Positions 1-8,025 are shown, numbered from the stretch's first letter. The stretch is 64,000 nucleotides of DNA from Microbacterium sp. SORGH_AS_0888 (GCF_030818905.1 NZ_JAUTAZ010000001.1:1798001-1862000); one strand, 5' to 3'. The notes: generated by a model not told the origin, from the sequence alone. A program made the numbers and translations.

Positions 1-210
1 CAGCCGGCCGTCGGTGCGCACGTAGCCGAGCGCGGTGAGGGTGTGCAGGAAGCGGCGCGCCGCGGCACGCGTCAGCTCCGCCCGGCGCGCGACGTCGCTG
101 AGGCTCAGCTCCGGGTGCTCCGCGTCGAACGCGCGGATGACGGCGAGCCCGCGCGCGAGCGACTGCACGAACTCGCCCGACGCCGCCGCATCCGTATTCT
201 CCGCAGCCAT
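1..210 (-). CDS. pcaR: IclR-family regulator PcaR, N-terminal part (cut by window edge)
   Basis: Only the first 70 codons are inside the window; the gene runs off the left edge. The visible protein begins MAAENTDAAASGEFVQSL and continues through RGLAVIRAFDAEHPELSLSDV into a winged helix-turn-helix (TRAAARRFLHTL), the N-terminus typical of the PcaR/PobR branch of IclR regulators. The start is the ATG at 210-208, preceded by a GAGGAAGAGAGGG-like ribosome site. It lies downstream of pcaIJF on the same strand, 427 bases away, so it may have its own promoter. The known role of this branch is beta-ketoadipate- or protocatechuate-responsive control of pca genes. PcaR is inferred from family and position; the effector domain is not visible. 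Confidence 0.85.
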   Translation of the reverse strand, partial: MAAENTDAAASGEFVQSLARGLAVIRAFDAEHPELSLSDVARRAELTRAAARRFLHTLTALGYVRTDGRL

Positions 211-247
211 ACTCACCCTCTCTTCCTCGCTGAACCTCTGAACCCCT

Positions 248-295
248 GGACCTCTGGACCTCTGGACCTCTGGACCTCTGGACCTCTGGACCTCT
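248..295. repeat. 8-base tandem repeat, six copies
   Basis: The unit GGACCTCT is repeated six times without a mismatch. Because 8 is not a multiple of 3 it would shift any reading frame, which fits a non-coding place. Perfect short arrays like this usually vary in copy number between strains by slippage. Confidence 0.95.
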
Positions 296-334
296 GCCGC
301 TCTGCCCCGCCTTCATCCCTACGCCTCCCCCTGC

Positions 335-387
335 ATGTCCCAGTTTGGACCGCTGGGCGGGTCGCCCAGCGGTCCAAACTGGGACAT
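335..387. repeat. Perfect palindrome, 25-base arms and 3-base loop (repeat family A, copy 1)
   Basis: The arm at 335-359 (starting ATGTCCCAGTTTGGACCGCT) is exactly complementary to 363-387 with only GGT between. A further direct copy of its terminal motif, AAAGTGGGACATGCTG, follows at 398-413. The element at 34669-34749 has the same plan and much of the same sequence: arms with TGTCCCA, a TTT, GACCGCTG, then a trailing GGTGGGACATGC. It could be a REP/MITE-like dispersed element or a strong bidirectional terminator. No transposase is near. Confidence 0.9.
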
Positions 388-450
388 CACCAGGAGGAAA
401 GTGGGACATGCTGGGGAGACACTCGCGGATCGGAGCCGAACCGGGCGGGG

Positions 451-536
451 CCGGGCGGGGCCGTACCGGGAAGGGTCGGGCGGGCAGGGTCGGCCGGGCG
501 GGGCCGTACCGGGAAGGGTCGGGCGGGCAGGGTCGG
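451..536. repeat. G-rich tract with a 43-base tandem duplication
   Basis: Bases 451-493 are repeated exactly at 494-536. The surrounding 440-600 stretch is an irregular run of GGGCGGGG, CCGGGCGG and GGGTCGGGCGGG blocks. The many G3-G4 runs on the plus strand could form quadruplex structures on one strand and stall copying. It lies just beyond the 3' end of pcaF, so it would be at the end of the pcaIJF transcript as C-rich RNA. Confidence 0.85.
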
Positions 537-637
537 GCGGGCCGGGCGGAGTCGGGCGGGCCGGGCGGAGCCTAACCGGGCGGGGCCGAGCGGGGCCGAG
601 CCCGCACCGGCACCGGGACGGCGTCTCGGCGGGGCGC

Positions 638-1813
638 TCAGCGCTCCAGCACGACCGCGAGCCCCTGCCCCACGCCGATGCAGATCGCCGCGACCGCGAC
701 CCCGCCGCCGCGACGCTTCAGCTCGTGCGCGGCGTGACCCAGGATGCGGCCGCCCGACGCGCCGAGGGGATGCCCGATCGCGAGCGCGCCGCCGTGGATG
801 TTCACCTTCGCGGGGTCGAGGTCGGGCCAGCCCGCGATGCACGCGAGGGACTGCGAGGCGAAGGCCTCGTTGAGCTCGACGACGTCGACATCCGCCCACG
901 TCCTGCCGGCCTTCGCGAGCGCCTTGTTGGCGGCCTCGATCGGCGCGATGGGGAAGTAGTCGGGATCGACGCCGTGCGCGGCGCGACCCGCGATACGGGC
1001 GAGGGGCTCCGCGTCCAGTGCGCCCTCGGCGCCGATCAGCAGGGCCGAGGCGCCGTCGTTGATGGGCGAGGAGTTGCCCGCCGTGACCGACCCCTCCCCG
1101 TCGGCGGCGAACAGCGCCTTGAGGCCCGCCAGCTTCTCGACGGACGTGTCGTCGCGGATGCCCTCGTCGCGCGCGAGCTCGGCGCCCGGGACCTGCACGA
1201 TCTCGGGGTCGTAGACGCCCGCGGCCCACGCCTCGGCAGCGAGTCGGTGCGAGCGCACCGCGAACTCGTCCTGGGCCTCGCGGCTGATCCCGAACTCACG
1301 GGCGATCTTCTCGGCCGACTCTCCGTTGGAGATGGTCCAGTGCTTCGGCAGCTTCTTGTTGGTCATGCGCCAGCCGATCGCCGTGTTCCACAGCGTCTGG
1401 TTTCCGACCGCCGGCCACGGACGCGGCGACTTCTCGACGATGAAGGGGGCGCGGCTCATCGACTCGACGCCGCCGGCGAGCACCAGGTCGGCGTCGCCGG
1501 TCTCGACCGCGCGGGCGGCCTGGATCGAGGCCTCGAGCGACGAGGAGCAGAGACGGTTGACGGTCACACCGGTCACGCTCGTGGGGAACCCCGCCAGGAG
1601 CGCCCCGAAGCGGGCCACGTCGCGGTTGTCCTCCCCGGCCTGGTTCGCGTCGCCGAAGATGACATCGGAGATCGCGGCGGCATCCAGCCCGGTCCGGTCG
1701 ACGATCGCCTTCATCACCACGGCCGCGAGATCATCCGGCCGGACCCCGGAGAGCGCGCCGGCGGCACGGCCGAACGGGGTGCGGACGGCGTCGTAGACGA
1801 AGGATGCGGTCAT
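638..1813 (-). CDS. pcaF: 3-oxoadipyl-CoA thiolase PcaF
   Basis: The last step of the beta-ketoadipate pathway: 3-oxoadipyl-CoA plus CoA gives succinyl-CoA and acetyl-CoA in the cytoplasm. The protein has 391 residues, the normal thiolase length. The nucleophile is Cys89 in NRLCSSSLEA; the C-terminal half carries GGALAIGHPLGASGGR and ends with CIGVGQGLAVV, containing the second catalytic cysteine. GDANQAGEDNRDVAR near residues 54-68 is typical of the PcaF/PaaJ group. It starts three bases after the pcaJ stop, with GGAAGGGAA as ribosome site, so it is the third gene of pcaIJF. PaaJ is possible, but no phenylacetate genes are close and all other pca genes are. Confidence 0.93.
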   Translation of the reverse strand: MTASFVYDAVRTPFGRAAGALSGVRPDDLAAVVMKAIVDRTGLDAAAISDVIFGDANQAGEDNRDVARFGALLAGFPTSVTGVTVNRLCSSSLEASIQAARAVETGDADLVLAGGVESMSRAPFIVEKSPRPWPAVGNQTLWNTAIGWRMTNKKLPKHWTISNGESAEKIAREFGISREAQDEFAVRSHRLAAEAWAAGVYDPEIVQVPGAELARDEGIRDDTSVEKLAGLKALFAADGEGSVTAGNSSPINDGASALLIGAEGALDAEPLARIAGRAAHGVDPDYFPIAPIEAANKALAKAGRTWADVDVVELNEAFASQSLACIAGWPDLDPAKVNIHGGALAIGHPLGASGGRILGHAAHELKRRGGGVAVAAICIGVGQGLAVVLER

Positions 1814-1816
1814 GGT

Positions 1817-2479
1817 TCAGTTCCCTTCCGCGGATGTCGCGGCATCCGCCAGCGCGAGCCCGGTGAGCGCGCGCAGCTCGTCGATCGTGTTGTCGCCGAA
1901 CAGCTCACGCACGGCGAAACCGGTCTCGGTCACATCGAACACGGCGTAGTCGGTGTAGACGCGGGACACGCACCCGACACCGGTGAGCGGGTAGGAGCAG
2001 GACTCGACGAGCTTCGACTCGCCCTGCTTGGTGAGCAGATCGGTCATGACGTAGACGTCCTTCGCGCCGATCGCGAGATCCATGGCCCCGCCCACGGCGG
2101 GGATCGCGCCGGGAGCACCGGTGGACCAGTTCGCGAGGTCGCCGGTCTGGCTCACCTGGAACGCTCCCAGCACGCACACGTCGAGATGGCCGCCGCGCAT
2201 CATGGCGAACGAGTCGGCGTGGTGGAAGTACGCCGCTCCCGGAAGCGCCGTGACCGGCTGCTTGCCCGCGTTGATGAGGTCGGGGTCGATGCGTCCCTTC
2301 TCGGGTGCGGGCCCCATGCCGAGCAGGCCGTTCTCGGTGTGGAGGATGATCTCCTCGTCGGCGGGCAGGAAGTTGGCCACGAGCGTCGGCGCGCCGATCC
2401 CGAGGTTGACGTAGGAGCCCTCGGGGATGTCGGCGGCGATGCGCCGGGCGAGGTCCTCGCGGGAGATGCGGGTCGTCAT
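1817..2479 (-). CDS. pcaJ: 3-oxoadipate CoA-transferase, beta subunit PcaJ
   Basis: The beta chain (220 residues) of the heterodimer that moves CoA from succinyl-CoA to 3-oxoadipate. The catalytic glutamate lies in HTENGLLGMG near residue 50, and VNLGIGAPTLVANF near residue 24 is the CoA-binding glycine-rich stretch of family I CoA-transferase B chains. The ATG at 2479 overlaps the pcaI TGA by four bases (ATGA), the usual coupling for this pair. A longer open frame continues upstream to 3775, but that part is the N-terminal frame of pcaI plus non-coding sequence. Confidence 0.93.
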   Translation of the reverse strand: MTTRISREDLARRIAADIPEGSYVNLGIGAPTLVANFLPADEEIILHTENGLLGMGPAPEKGRIDPDLINAGKQPVTALPGAAYFHHADSFAMMRGGHLDVCVLGAFQVSQTGDLANWSTGAPGAIPAVGGAMDLAIGAKDVYVMTDLLTKQGESKLVESCSYPLTGVGCVSRVYTDYAVFDVTETGFAVRELFGDNTIDELRALTGLALADAATSAEGN

Positions 2480-3232
2480 CGGGCGTCCTCCTTGGTGTCG
2501 TCGTGGATCAGCGGGCGCCCCTCGATGTCGACCCCGCCGACGAACTCGCCGTCGCGCAGCCACGGACGCTCGCCGACCGCGACGACGCGGTCGACGAACA
2601 GGCCGGGGGTGACGACCGCCTCGGGGTCGATCGCACCGAGCGGAACGATCTCGTCGACCTGCACGATGGTGGTGCGGGCGGCCGTGGCCATGATGGGGCC
2701 GAAGTTGCGGGCCGTCTCGCGGTAGACCAGGTTGCCCCAGCGGTCGCCCAGCCGGGCGCTGATGAGCGCGAAATCGGCGCGGATCGGGTACTCGAGCACG
2801 TACTGCCGCCCGTCGATCTCGCGCGCCTCCTTGCCCTCGGCGAGCGTCGTGCCGACGCCTGTCGGCGAGAAGAAGGCCCCGATGCCCGCCCCCGCGGCGC
2901 GGATGCGTTCGGCGAGGTTGCCCTGCGGCACGAGCTCCAGCTCGATCTCGTCGGCACGGTAGAGACCGTCGAAGACCCAGGAGTCGCTCTGCCGGGGGAA
3001 GGAGCAGATGATCTTGCGCACCCCGCCGGGCGGCGAGGAGCGCGGCGAGGCCCGTGTCGCCGTTGCCGGCGTTGTTGTTCACGATCGTGAGGTCGGCGGC
3101 GCCGTGCGCGATGAGCGCGTCGATGAGCTCGACCGGCTGGCCGGCGCGGCCGAAGCCGCCGATCATCACAGTGGCGCCGTCGCCGATGCCCGCGACCGCG
3201 GACTCGACGTCGGTGACGGTCTTGTCGATCAT
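2476..3232 (-). pseudogene. pcaI: 3-oxoadipate CoA-transferase, alpha subunit PcaI, split by a +1 frameshift
   Basis: The N-terminal 70 or so residues (MIDKTVTDVESAVAGIGDG, then MIGGFGRAGQPVELI and NNNAGNGDTGL) are read in one frame. The remainder (KIICSFPRQSDSWVF to the end, including GTTLAEGKE) is in another. The switch is at about 3021-3032, where the coding strand reads CGGCGGGGTGCGC. Removing one G gives a normal alpha chain of about 251 residues with no other damage. The start ATG at 3232 has AAGGAGG upstream. The rest of the operon is intact and the family motifs are unspoiled, so a sequencing or assembly error is more likely than a dead gene; if real, the pathway's CoA-transfer step would be lost. 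Confidence 0.88.
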
Positions 3233-3248
3233 CCATCCTCCTTCGGAT

Positions 3249-3283
3249 GTTCGCTCTGCGAACGCATGTTCGTATGCAGAACA
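3249..3283. promoter_or_regulatory. Twin inverted-repeat operator upstream of pcaIJF
   Basis: Two similar dyads sit side by side, 17 bases before the pcaI start: GTTCG-N5-CGAAC at 3249-3263 and TGTTC-N7-GAACA at 3267-3283. Both begin with ATGTTCG and have GC then GAAC or AGAAC on the far side, at 18-base spacing, so a regulator could bind both on one face. IclR proteins of the PcaR type bind paired dyads near pca promoters, so PcaR is the likely ligand. The rest of the 316-base gap between pcaI and the next gene (3233-3548) holds only a long stem-loop at 3366-3433. Confidence 0.6.
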
Positions 3284-3365
3284 GTTTACGCCGCGGCGGG
3301 GGTCACGGGCAAGGGCCGCGGGCGAGGGTTTCGACATCCGGAGTCGCCGCATCCACCCGCGCGGT

Positions 3366-3433
3366 ATCAGGACATCTCGCACACGCAGGAGGAAAAGGCG
3401 CGGAAGCGGCCTGCGGCGGCGAGATGTCCTGAT
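3366..3433. repeat. Long stem-loop with 15-base arms (ATCAGGACATCTCGC)
   Basis: The arm at 3366-3380 is exactly complementary to 3419-3433. Inside the 38-base spacer CGCAGG pairs again with CCTGCG, giving a compound hairpin. It lies between divergent genes, so it is not a terminator for either. The outer end carries GGACAT, as do the palindromes at 335 and 34669, but the rest differs. Confidence 0.8.
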
Positions 3434-3548
3434 CCGGCTGCGCGGGCGCGGCGCGTCACACACCGTCAACGACTCCGGCGCCTCCAGCACACCGGGGTAG
3501 AGTCGCGGCGCGGGGGACGTCCTCCCCGCCCGAGCCGAGGAGCGCGCG

Positions 3549-4775
3549 ATGACCACGATCGCCACCACCACGTCGGGGAGCCTGCCGAGGTCGCAGGCGC
3601 TCATCGACGCCAACGCCGCCCGCACCTTCGAGGACGACGGCTTCACGCTGCAGAGCACGCCGGAGTTCGCGCAGCTCGTCGCGGCAGCGGTCGGCGAGGT
3701 CGTGCAGCGGCAGCGGGACGCCGGCATCACGGTGCCGGGCGACGGCGAGTACGGCAAGGCGATGTCGAACCCCATCGACTACGGCGCCTGGTGGTCCTAT
3801 TCGTTCCAGCGCGTGGGCGGGCTCTCGCTCACCGACACGAACCTGTTCACGCAGCCCATCGCGCGCTCGACGCCCGGGCACATCGAGCTCACCTCCTTCG
3901 TCGACCGCCGCGACCGACACCTGTTCTCCGCCGTGTACTCCGATCCCCGCTCGGGCGCCTTCGCGGGCAAGCCCGCGACCGCGTTCCCGACGACGACGGG
4001 TCCGCTCGTGTACCGCGGGCAGGAGGCGACGGCATCCGACATCCGCAACCTCACGAGCGCGCTGCGACCGGGCGAGCGGGGCTTCCTCACCGCGATCTCG
4101 CCGGGCAGCGGCTCGCGCGTGTGGAACGAGCACTACGAGGACGACGACGCGCACCTCTGGGCCTGGGCCGAGGTGCTGCGCGAGGAGTACCGGGCCATCA
4201 CGGATGCCGGGCTCGTCCTGCAGATCGACGACCCCTCGCTCGCGGAGAACTGGGACCAGATCAACCCGGAGCCCTCGACCGACGACTACCGCGCGTTCAC
4301 GCAGAAGCGCGTCGACGCGCTCAACCACGCCATCGCGGGGCTGCCGCGGGAGCGGCTGCGCCTGCACGTGTGCTGGGGATCGTGGCACGGCCCCCACGTG
4401 ACCGACATCCCGATCGCCGAGATCCTGCCGGTCGTGCTCACCGCGAACGTCGGGCAGATCTCGTTCGAGGCGGGGAACGTTCGCCACGAGCACGAGTGGA
4501 CGGCATGGCAGGATGCGGCCGACGCCGGCCTCGTGCCCGACGACCTCGTGCTCGTGCCGGGCGTCGTGAGCCACGCGACCAACGTCGTCGAGCATCCCGA
4601 TCTGGTGGCGCAGCGCATTCGCCGCTTCGTCGACATCGTCGGCCCCGACCGGGTCATCGCCTCGACGGACTGCGGACTCGGCGGCCGCGTGCACGCCGAC
4701 ATCGCGTGGGCCAAGCTCGAGGCGCTCGGAGAGGGCGCGCGCCGGGCCGCCCGCTCGCTCGCCGTCCGGGGGTGA
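3549..4775 (+). CDS. MetE C-terminal-domain-like methyltransferase (cobalamin-independent methionine synthase II family)
   Basis: A stand-alone catalytic domain (408 residues) of the zinc-dependent MetE/epoxyalkane-CoM-transferase superfamily. The metal ligands are visible: His273 and Cys275 in LHVCWG, Glu307 in ISFEAGN, and Cys375 in STDCGLGG, matching the H-x-C...E...C set of MetE. It lacks the N-terminal MetE domain, so it is not a complete folate-dependent methionine synthase. Members of this group use small thiols or methylated substrates; the true substrate here is unknown. The start ATG follows GAGGAGCG. It is divergent from pcaIJF and appears co-transcribed with the small gene at 4780. 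Its place among aromatic genes suggests, without proving, a role in handling methyl groups from methoxylated aromatics. Confidence 0.75.
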   Translation: MTTIATTTSGSLPRSQALIDANAARTFEDDGFTLQSTPEFAQLVAAAVGEVVQRQRDAGITVPGDGEYGKAMSNPIDYGAWWSYSFQRVGGLSLTDTNLFTQPIARSTPGHIELTSFVDRRDRHLFSAVYSDPRSGAFAGKPATAFPTTTGPLVYRGQEATASDIRNLTSALRPGERGFLTAISPGSGSRVWNEHYEDDDAHLWAWAEVLREEYRAITDAGLVLQIDDPSLAENWDQINPEPSTDDYRAFTQKRVDALNHAIAGLPRERLRLHVCWGSWHGPHVTDIPIAEILPVVLTANVGQISFEAGNVRHEHEWTAWQDAADAGLVPDDLVLVPGVVSHATNVVEHPDLVAQRIRRFVDIVGPDRVIASTDCGLGGRVHADIAWAKLEALGEGARRAARSLAVRG

Positions 4776-4779
4776 GGCC

Positions 4780-5196
4780 GTGAGCGGGAGCATGCAGGTG
4801 CTCACGTTCGAGGACCGGGCGATCCTCGACTACCCCGCCGTCCGGCGCGCGCTCCTCACCATCTACACGCCTGACGAGGTCTCGGAGGTGATCACCACCC
4901 GGCCCCCGCTTCCGATGTCGAGGATCCAGGTCAGCCCGAAGGACGCGCCCCCCTTCAGCGCCATCCTCGCCGCCGACGGGTCGGCCTGCGGCATGGACGG
5001 CCTTCCGTGGCAGAACAACCCGGTCGTCGTCGCGCTCCGTGCGCAGATCCCGCCGGACGCCGGGCGGATCTTCGCGATCGATCTCATGCACGTCGAGAAC
5101 TTCGCCGAGCTCGCTCCGGGCCTCACGCTCGCGCAGCTCGAGTCGAGCTGGCGACCGCTGGCGGAGCTGGAGGACCCGCGCGACCCGCCTCGCTGA
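4780..5196 (+). CDS. Hypothetical protein, 138 residues, partner of the MetE-like gene
   Basis: A small acidic soluble protein with no signal peptide or membrane segment and no family I recognise. It has an internal stretch FSAILAADGSACGMDGLPWQNN followed by IFAIDLMHVENFAELAPGLT. It begins with GTG four bases after the MetE-like stop (an ATG at 4792 is an alternative), so translation is probably coupled. Codon use matches its neighbours. The function is unknown; conserved linkage with the MetE-like gene would make it an accessory or substrate-specificity protein. Confidence 0.6.
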   Translation: MSGSMQVLTFEDRAILDYPAVRRALLTIYTPDEVSEVITTRPPLPMSRIQVSPKDAPPFSAILAADGSACGMDGLPWQNNPVVVALRAQIPPDAGRIFAIDLMHVENFAELAPGLTLAQLESSWRPLAELEDPRDPPR

Positions 5197-5237
5197 CCCC
5201 ACGCGTGCGCCGCGGAGCGAGGCGGGAGGGCTCGAGG

Positions 5238-5636
5238 CTAGGCCTCGTCGAGGATGGGGGCCGCCAGGCGGAAGGCCGTGTTCGCGGCGGGGACGCCCGC
5301 GTAGACCGCCGACTGCAGGATCACCTCACGGATCTCCGCCGCGGACAGCCCGTTGCGCAGGGCCGCGTGCACGTGCATCACGAACTCCTCGTGGTGCCCG
5401 AGCGCGATGAGCGAGGACAGCACGGCGACCGACCGCATCCGCCGCTCGAGTCCCGGCCGCGACCACACGTCGCCCCAGGCCACACGGGTGATGAAGTCCT
5501 GGAAGTCGGCCGTCGTCGGCGTCGTGTTCGCGATCGCCCGATCGACGTGCGCATCGCTCAGCACCGCCCGCCGCACGGCCATGCCCTGGTCGTAGCGCTC
5601 CTCGTCGCTGAGCCCCTCGCCGGCCGGACGCGTCAT
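5238..5636 (-). CDS. pcaC: 4-carboxymuconolactone decarboxylase PcaC
   Basis: It removes CO2 from gamma-carboxymuconolactone to give 3-oxoadipate enol-lactone. The 132-residue protein is the usual length of a single-domain PcaC. It shows the AhpD-like core with IALGHHEEFVMHVHAALRNGLSAAEI, whose histidines form the active site, and VYAGVPAANTAFR at the end. The ATG at 5636 overlaps the pcaD stop by four bases (ATGA). It is the last gene of the pcaHGBDC run. Unlike many actinobacteria there is no PcaL fusion: PcaD and PcaC are separate proteins. Confidence 0.95.
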   Translation of the reverse strand: MTRPAGEGLSDEERYDQGMAVRRAVLSDAHVDRAIANTTPTTADFQDFITRVAWGDVWSRPGLERRMRSVAVLSSLIALGHHEEFVMHVHAALRNGLSAAEIREVILQSAVYAGVPAANTAFRLAAPILDEA

Positions 5637-6415
5637 CGCCGCCCCTCCCCCGCGAAGAAGTCGAGCAGGGCCGTGGCGGTCGCCTCCGGCTGCTCGGCCG
5701 GCGGCAGGTGGGCGGCGTCCGCGATCCGCACCGCACGGCCGTCGCGCACGCCGGTCGCGATCTCGACCGACCTGACCTCGGGCGCCACCTGGTCGAACTC
5801 GCCCCACAGCGCGAGCACCGGCATCCCGATCTCGCCCAGCCGCTCCCGCACGTCGTAGACCGCGAGCGCCTCACAGCACAGGGCGTACGACTCGTCGTCG
5901 GCGTCCTGCAGGGCATGGAACAGCCGGCCGGACAGCACCGGCTCGCGCTCGATCGACCCCGGCGCGAACCACCGCTGCCCCGACGACACGATGAGCGCCG
6001 ACGTCGATTGCGCGCGCACCTGCGCCGCACGGTCGCGCCAGGCCGCGGGGTCGCCCAGCTGCGCGCCCGACGCGACGATCGCGGCCTGCTCGACCAGCTC
6101 GGGATGCCGCAACGCGAGCTCGAGCCCGGTCGCGCCGCCGAGCGAGACACCGGCGTAGCGGATGCGGTCGGAGCCGAGCGCGCGGGCGCCGTCGGCGACC
6201 GCGTCGGCCAGCTCGCCGACCGTGAACGCCGCCGCGGTCGGCGCCGACTCGCCATGTCCGGGCAGGTCCCAGGCCGTGACACGGAACTCCTCGCGCAGAG
6301 CCGGGACCGCGTTCTCCCAGAGGATCGTCGACGTCCCGAGCGAGGGTCCGAGCACCAGCAGCGGGGCGCCGTCGGGACCCTCCGGCGCCGTGAAGTGGAG
6401 AGGGGGGACGGTCAT
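5633..6415 (-). CDS. pcaD: 3-oxoadipate enol-lactonase PcaD
   Basis: An alpha/beta hydrolase (260 residues) that opens 3-oxoadipate enol-lactone to 3-oxoadipate. The nucleophile is Ser91 in GVSLGG, with Asp208 in GEFDQVAP and His236 in DAAHLPP completing the triad; the oxyanion region is LGPSLGTS near residue 24. The start ATG has GAGGAGACCCC upstream. It sits 34 bases after pcaB and overlaps pcaC. The order B-D-C follows the pathway. Confidence 0.95.
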   Translation of the reverse strand: MTVPPLHFTAPEGPDGAPLLVLGPSLGTSTILWENAVPALREEFRVTAWDLPGHGESAPTAAAFTVGELADAVADGARALGSDRIRYAGVSLGGATGLELALRHPELVEQAAIVASGAQLGDPAAWRDRAAQVRAQSTSALIVSSGQRWFAPGSIEREPVLSGRLFHALQDADDESYALCCEALAVYDVRERLGEIGMPVLALWGEFDQVAPEVRSVEIATGVRDGRAVRIADAAHLPPAEQPEATATALLDFFAGEGRR

Positions 6416-6447
6416 GGGGTCTCCTCGGGGACGGGGGCGGCTGCGGT

Positions 6448-6522
6448 GTTCATAACTCAGGCAGAATCGCCGTCGGCCGGCCCGCGGGCGCCTCCGCGCC
6501 CGGTTCTGCCTGAGTTGTGAAC
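6448..6522. repeat. Long stem-loop forming the 3' end of pcaB
   Basis: The arm at 6448-6466 (GTTCATAACTCAGGCAGAA) pairs with 6504-6522 with one mismatch, around a 37-base GC-rich spacer. Most of the element is translated as the final residues of PcaB, ending ...AILPEL and the stop codon. The arms are unlike the other palindromes in the window. It looks like a palindromic element that inserted at, or evolved out of, the pcaB terminator and lengthened the reading frame. Confidence 0.8.
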
Positions 6523-7971
6523 GGGGCGTCGGGGGATGCGGGCCCGGGGGATGCGGGCGCGGGGGCGTCGGCGACGGGGAGGGCGACTCCGGCGGCGTCC
6601 GCCGGCGCGTCGGCCACGGCGCGGTCGACGAGGAGCCCCGCGAGGCCCGTGTAGCCGGCGGGGTCCAGGAGCGCCTCGACGTCGTCGGCGGGGTGCGCGG
6701 CGCCCGGCGCCCGGTCGACGGCCGCCTCGAGCGACTCGCGCACGAGCGCCGCGAGATCCCCGCCGGCGCCCGCGGCGGCCACGATGCGGGTCACCTCGTC
6801 CGTGCCGAGCACGGGCGTCAGCACGATCGAGAGCCGCTCGGACACGATGAGCCCGTCGGTGAGCGCCGCGTCGGAGGCGACGGCGTCGGCATCCACGTGG
6901 AGTCCCTCGACGAGCCGGCGGAGCGTGGCGGTCGCGCCGAGTGTGAGCCGCAGGAGCTCGCGCAGCGTCGGCCACTCGGCGTGCCAGGCGCCGTCCGGGC
7001 GCTCGTCGACCGCGAAACCCGCCGGCGAGGTGCAGCGTGGCGCCCAGCTGCGGCGCGCGCAGCGCCGCCGAGCGCAGCAGAACGGATGCGGTCGGATTCT
7101 GCTTCTGCGGCATCGCACTGGATCCGCCGCCCGCGCCCTCGGCGAGCTCGCCGATCTCGGTACGACTGAGGGTCGCGACATCCGCGGCGACCTTGCCCGC
7201 CGCGTCGATCGCCTGCACGAGCGCGTCGCCGAGCTCGGTGACGGGCCATCGGGTGACGTGCCAGGGTGCGGCGGGGGCGGCGAGGCCGAGCTCGGCGGCG
7301 TAGGCGACGGGAAGGGATGCCGCGGCCTCGGGGCCGCCGATCTCGACGAACGCCGCGAGCGTGCCGCCCGCCCCGCCGAGCTGGGCGGGGAGCTGGCCGA
7401 CGGCCTCGGCCAGGCGCACCCGCGCGCGCGTCACGCCGCGCAGCCAGCTCGCGGCCCGCGCGCCGATCGTGGTCGGCACGGCGTGCTGCGTGAGCGTGCG
7501 GGCGGCGGCGACCTCGTCGCGGTGCACGACCGCGAAGCCGGCCAGCAGCGACTCGGTCCGACGCAGCGTCTGCAGGGCCTCCCGCCCGGCGCGGCGGGCG
7601 ACGAGCATGAGGGCCGAGTCGAGCACGTCCTGACTGGTCGCGCCGCGGTGCACCCAGGCGCGGGCCTCGACGGGCACGCGGTCCTTCAGCATGCCCACGA
7701 GCGGGATCACCGGATTGCCGCCCGCGACGGATGCCGCCGCCAACCGCGGGACGGACAGCCATGCGGTGTCGCACCCGCTGCCCGGGCCCGCCCAGCCGAG
7801 GGCCTCGGAGATCGCGGACACCGCGGCGTCCGGAGCCGCGCCGACCGCCGCCCAGGCGCGGCTGAGCGCGACCTCGGCGGCGACGAGCGCGCTCGCGACA
7901 GCGGCGTCGGTCACCTCCGCGTCGGCGTCGGCCGCGACCGGTGTGAGCAGTCCTTCATCGACCGCCGGCAT
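6450..7971 (-). pseudogene. pcaB: 3-carboxy-cis,cis-muconate cycloisomerase PcaB, split by a +1 frameshift
   Basis: The fumarase/aspartase-superfamily enzyme that lactonises 3-carboxymuconate. The first frame gives a normal N-terminus and the signature GGGSSAMPQKQNP, up to LHLAGG. The protein then resumes in another frame at FAVDERPDGAWHAEWPTLRELL. The switch is at about 7013-7022, where the coding strand reads GGCGGGTTTCGCGG; one base too many explains it. Repaired, the protein is about 506 residues, longer than the usual 440-460. The excess is an alanine/proline-rich tail partly encoded by the palindrome at 6448-6522. The start ATG at 7971 has GAAGGAGG. A sequencing error is the simplest reading. 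Confidence 0.88.
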
Positions 7972-8025
7972 GGTTCCTCCTTCGCGCGGGAACGCTCCCG
8001 CCCTCGGCAGGCTACTGGACGCGCG

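Larger units (their letters stand above)
211..637. other. Gene-free gap between pcaF and pcaR, packed with simple repeats
   Basis: These 427 bases hold no convincing gene. From left to right they contain the pcaR leader, six copies of an 8-base tandem repeat, a perfect 25-base-arm palindrome, a lone copy of the palindrome's terminal motif, a G-rich tract with a 43-base duplication, and the end of pcaF. Open frames cross it, but they change composition abruptly and match nothing recognisable. It looks like a hot spot for repeat accumulation and may hold the pcaF terminator and the pcaR promoter. Confidence 0.7.

Noticed and set aside
335..413. Insertion sequence
   Set aside because: The palindrome has IS-end-like symmetry, but there is no transposase frame and no target duplication was found around it.
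335..2725. Plus-strand open frame of 796 codons over pcaF, pcaJ and part of pcaI
   Set aside because: It is the antisense of well-supported genes and begins inside a palindrome. Composition is typical of a GC-rich shadow frame.
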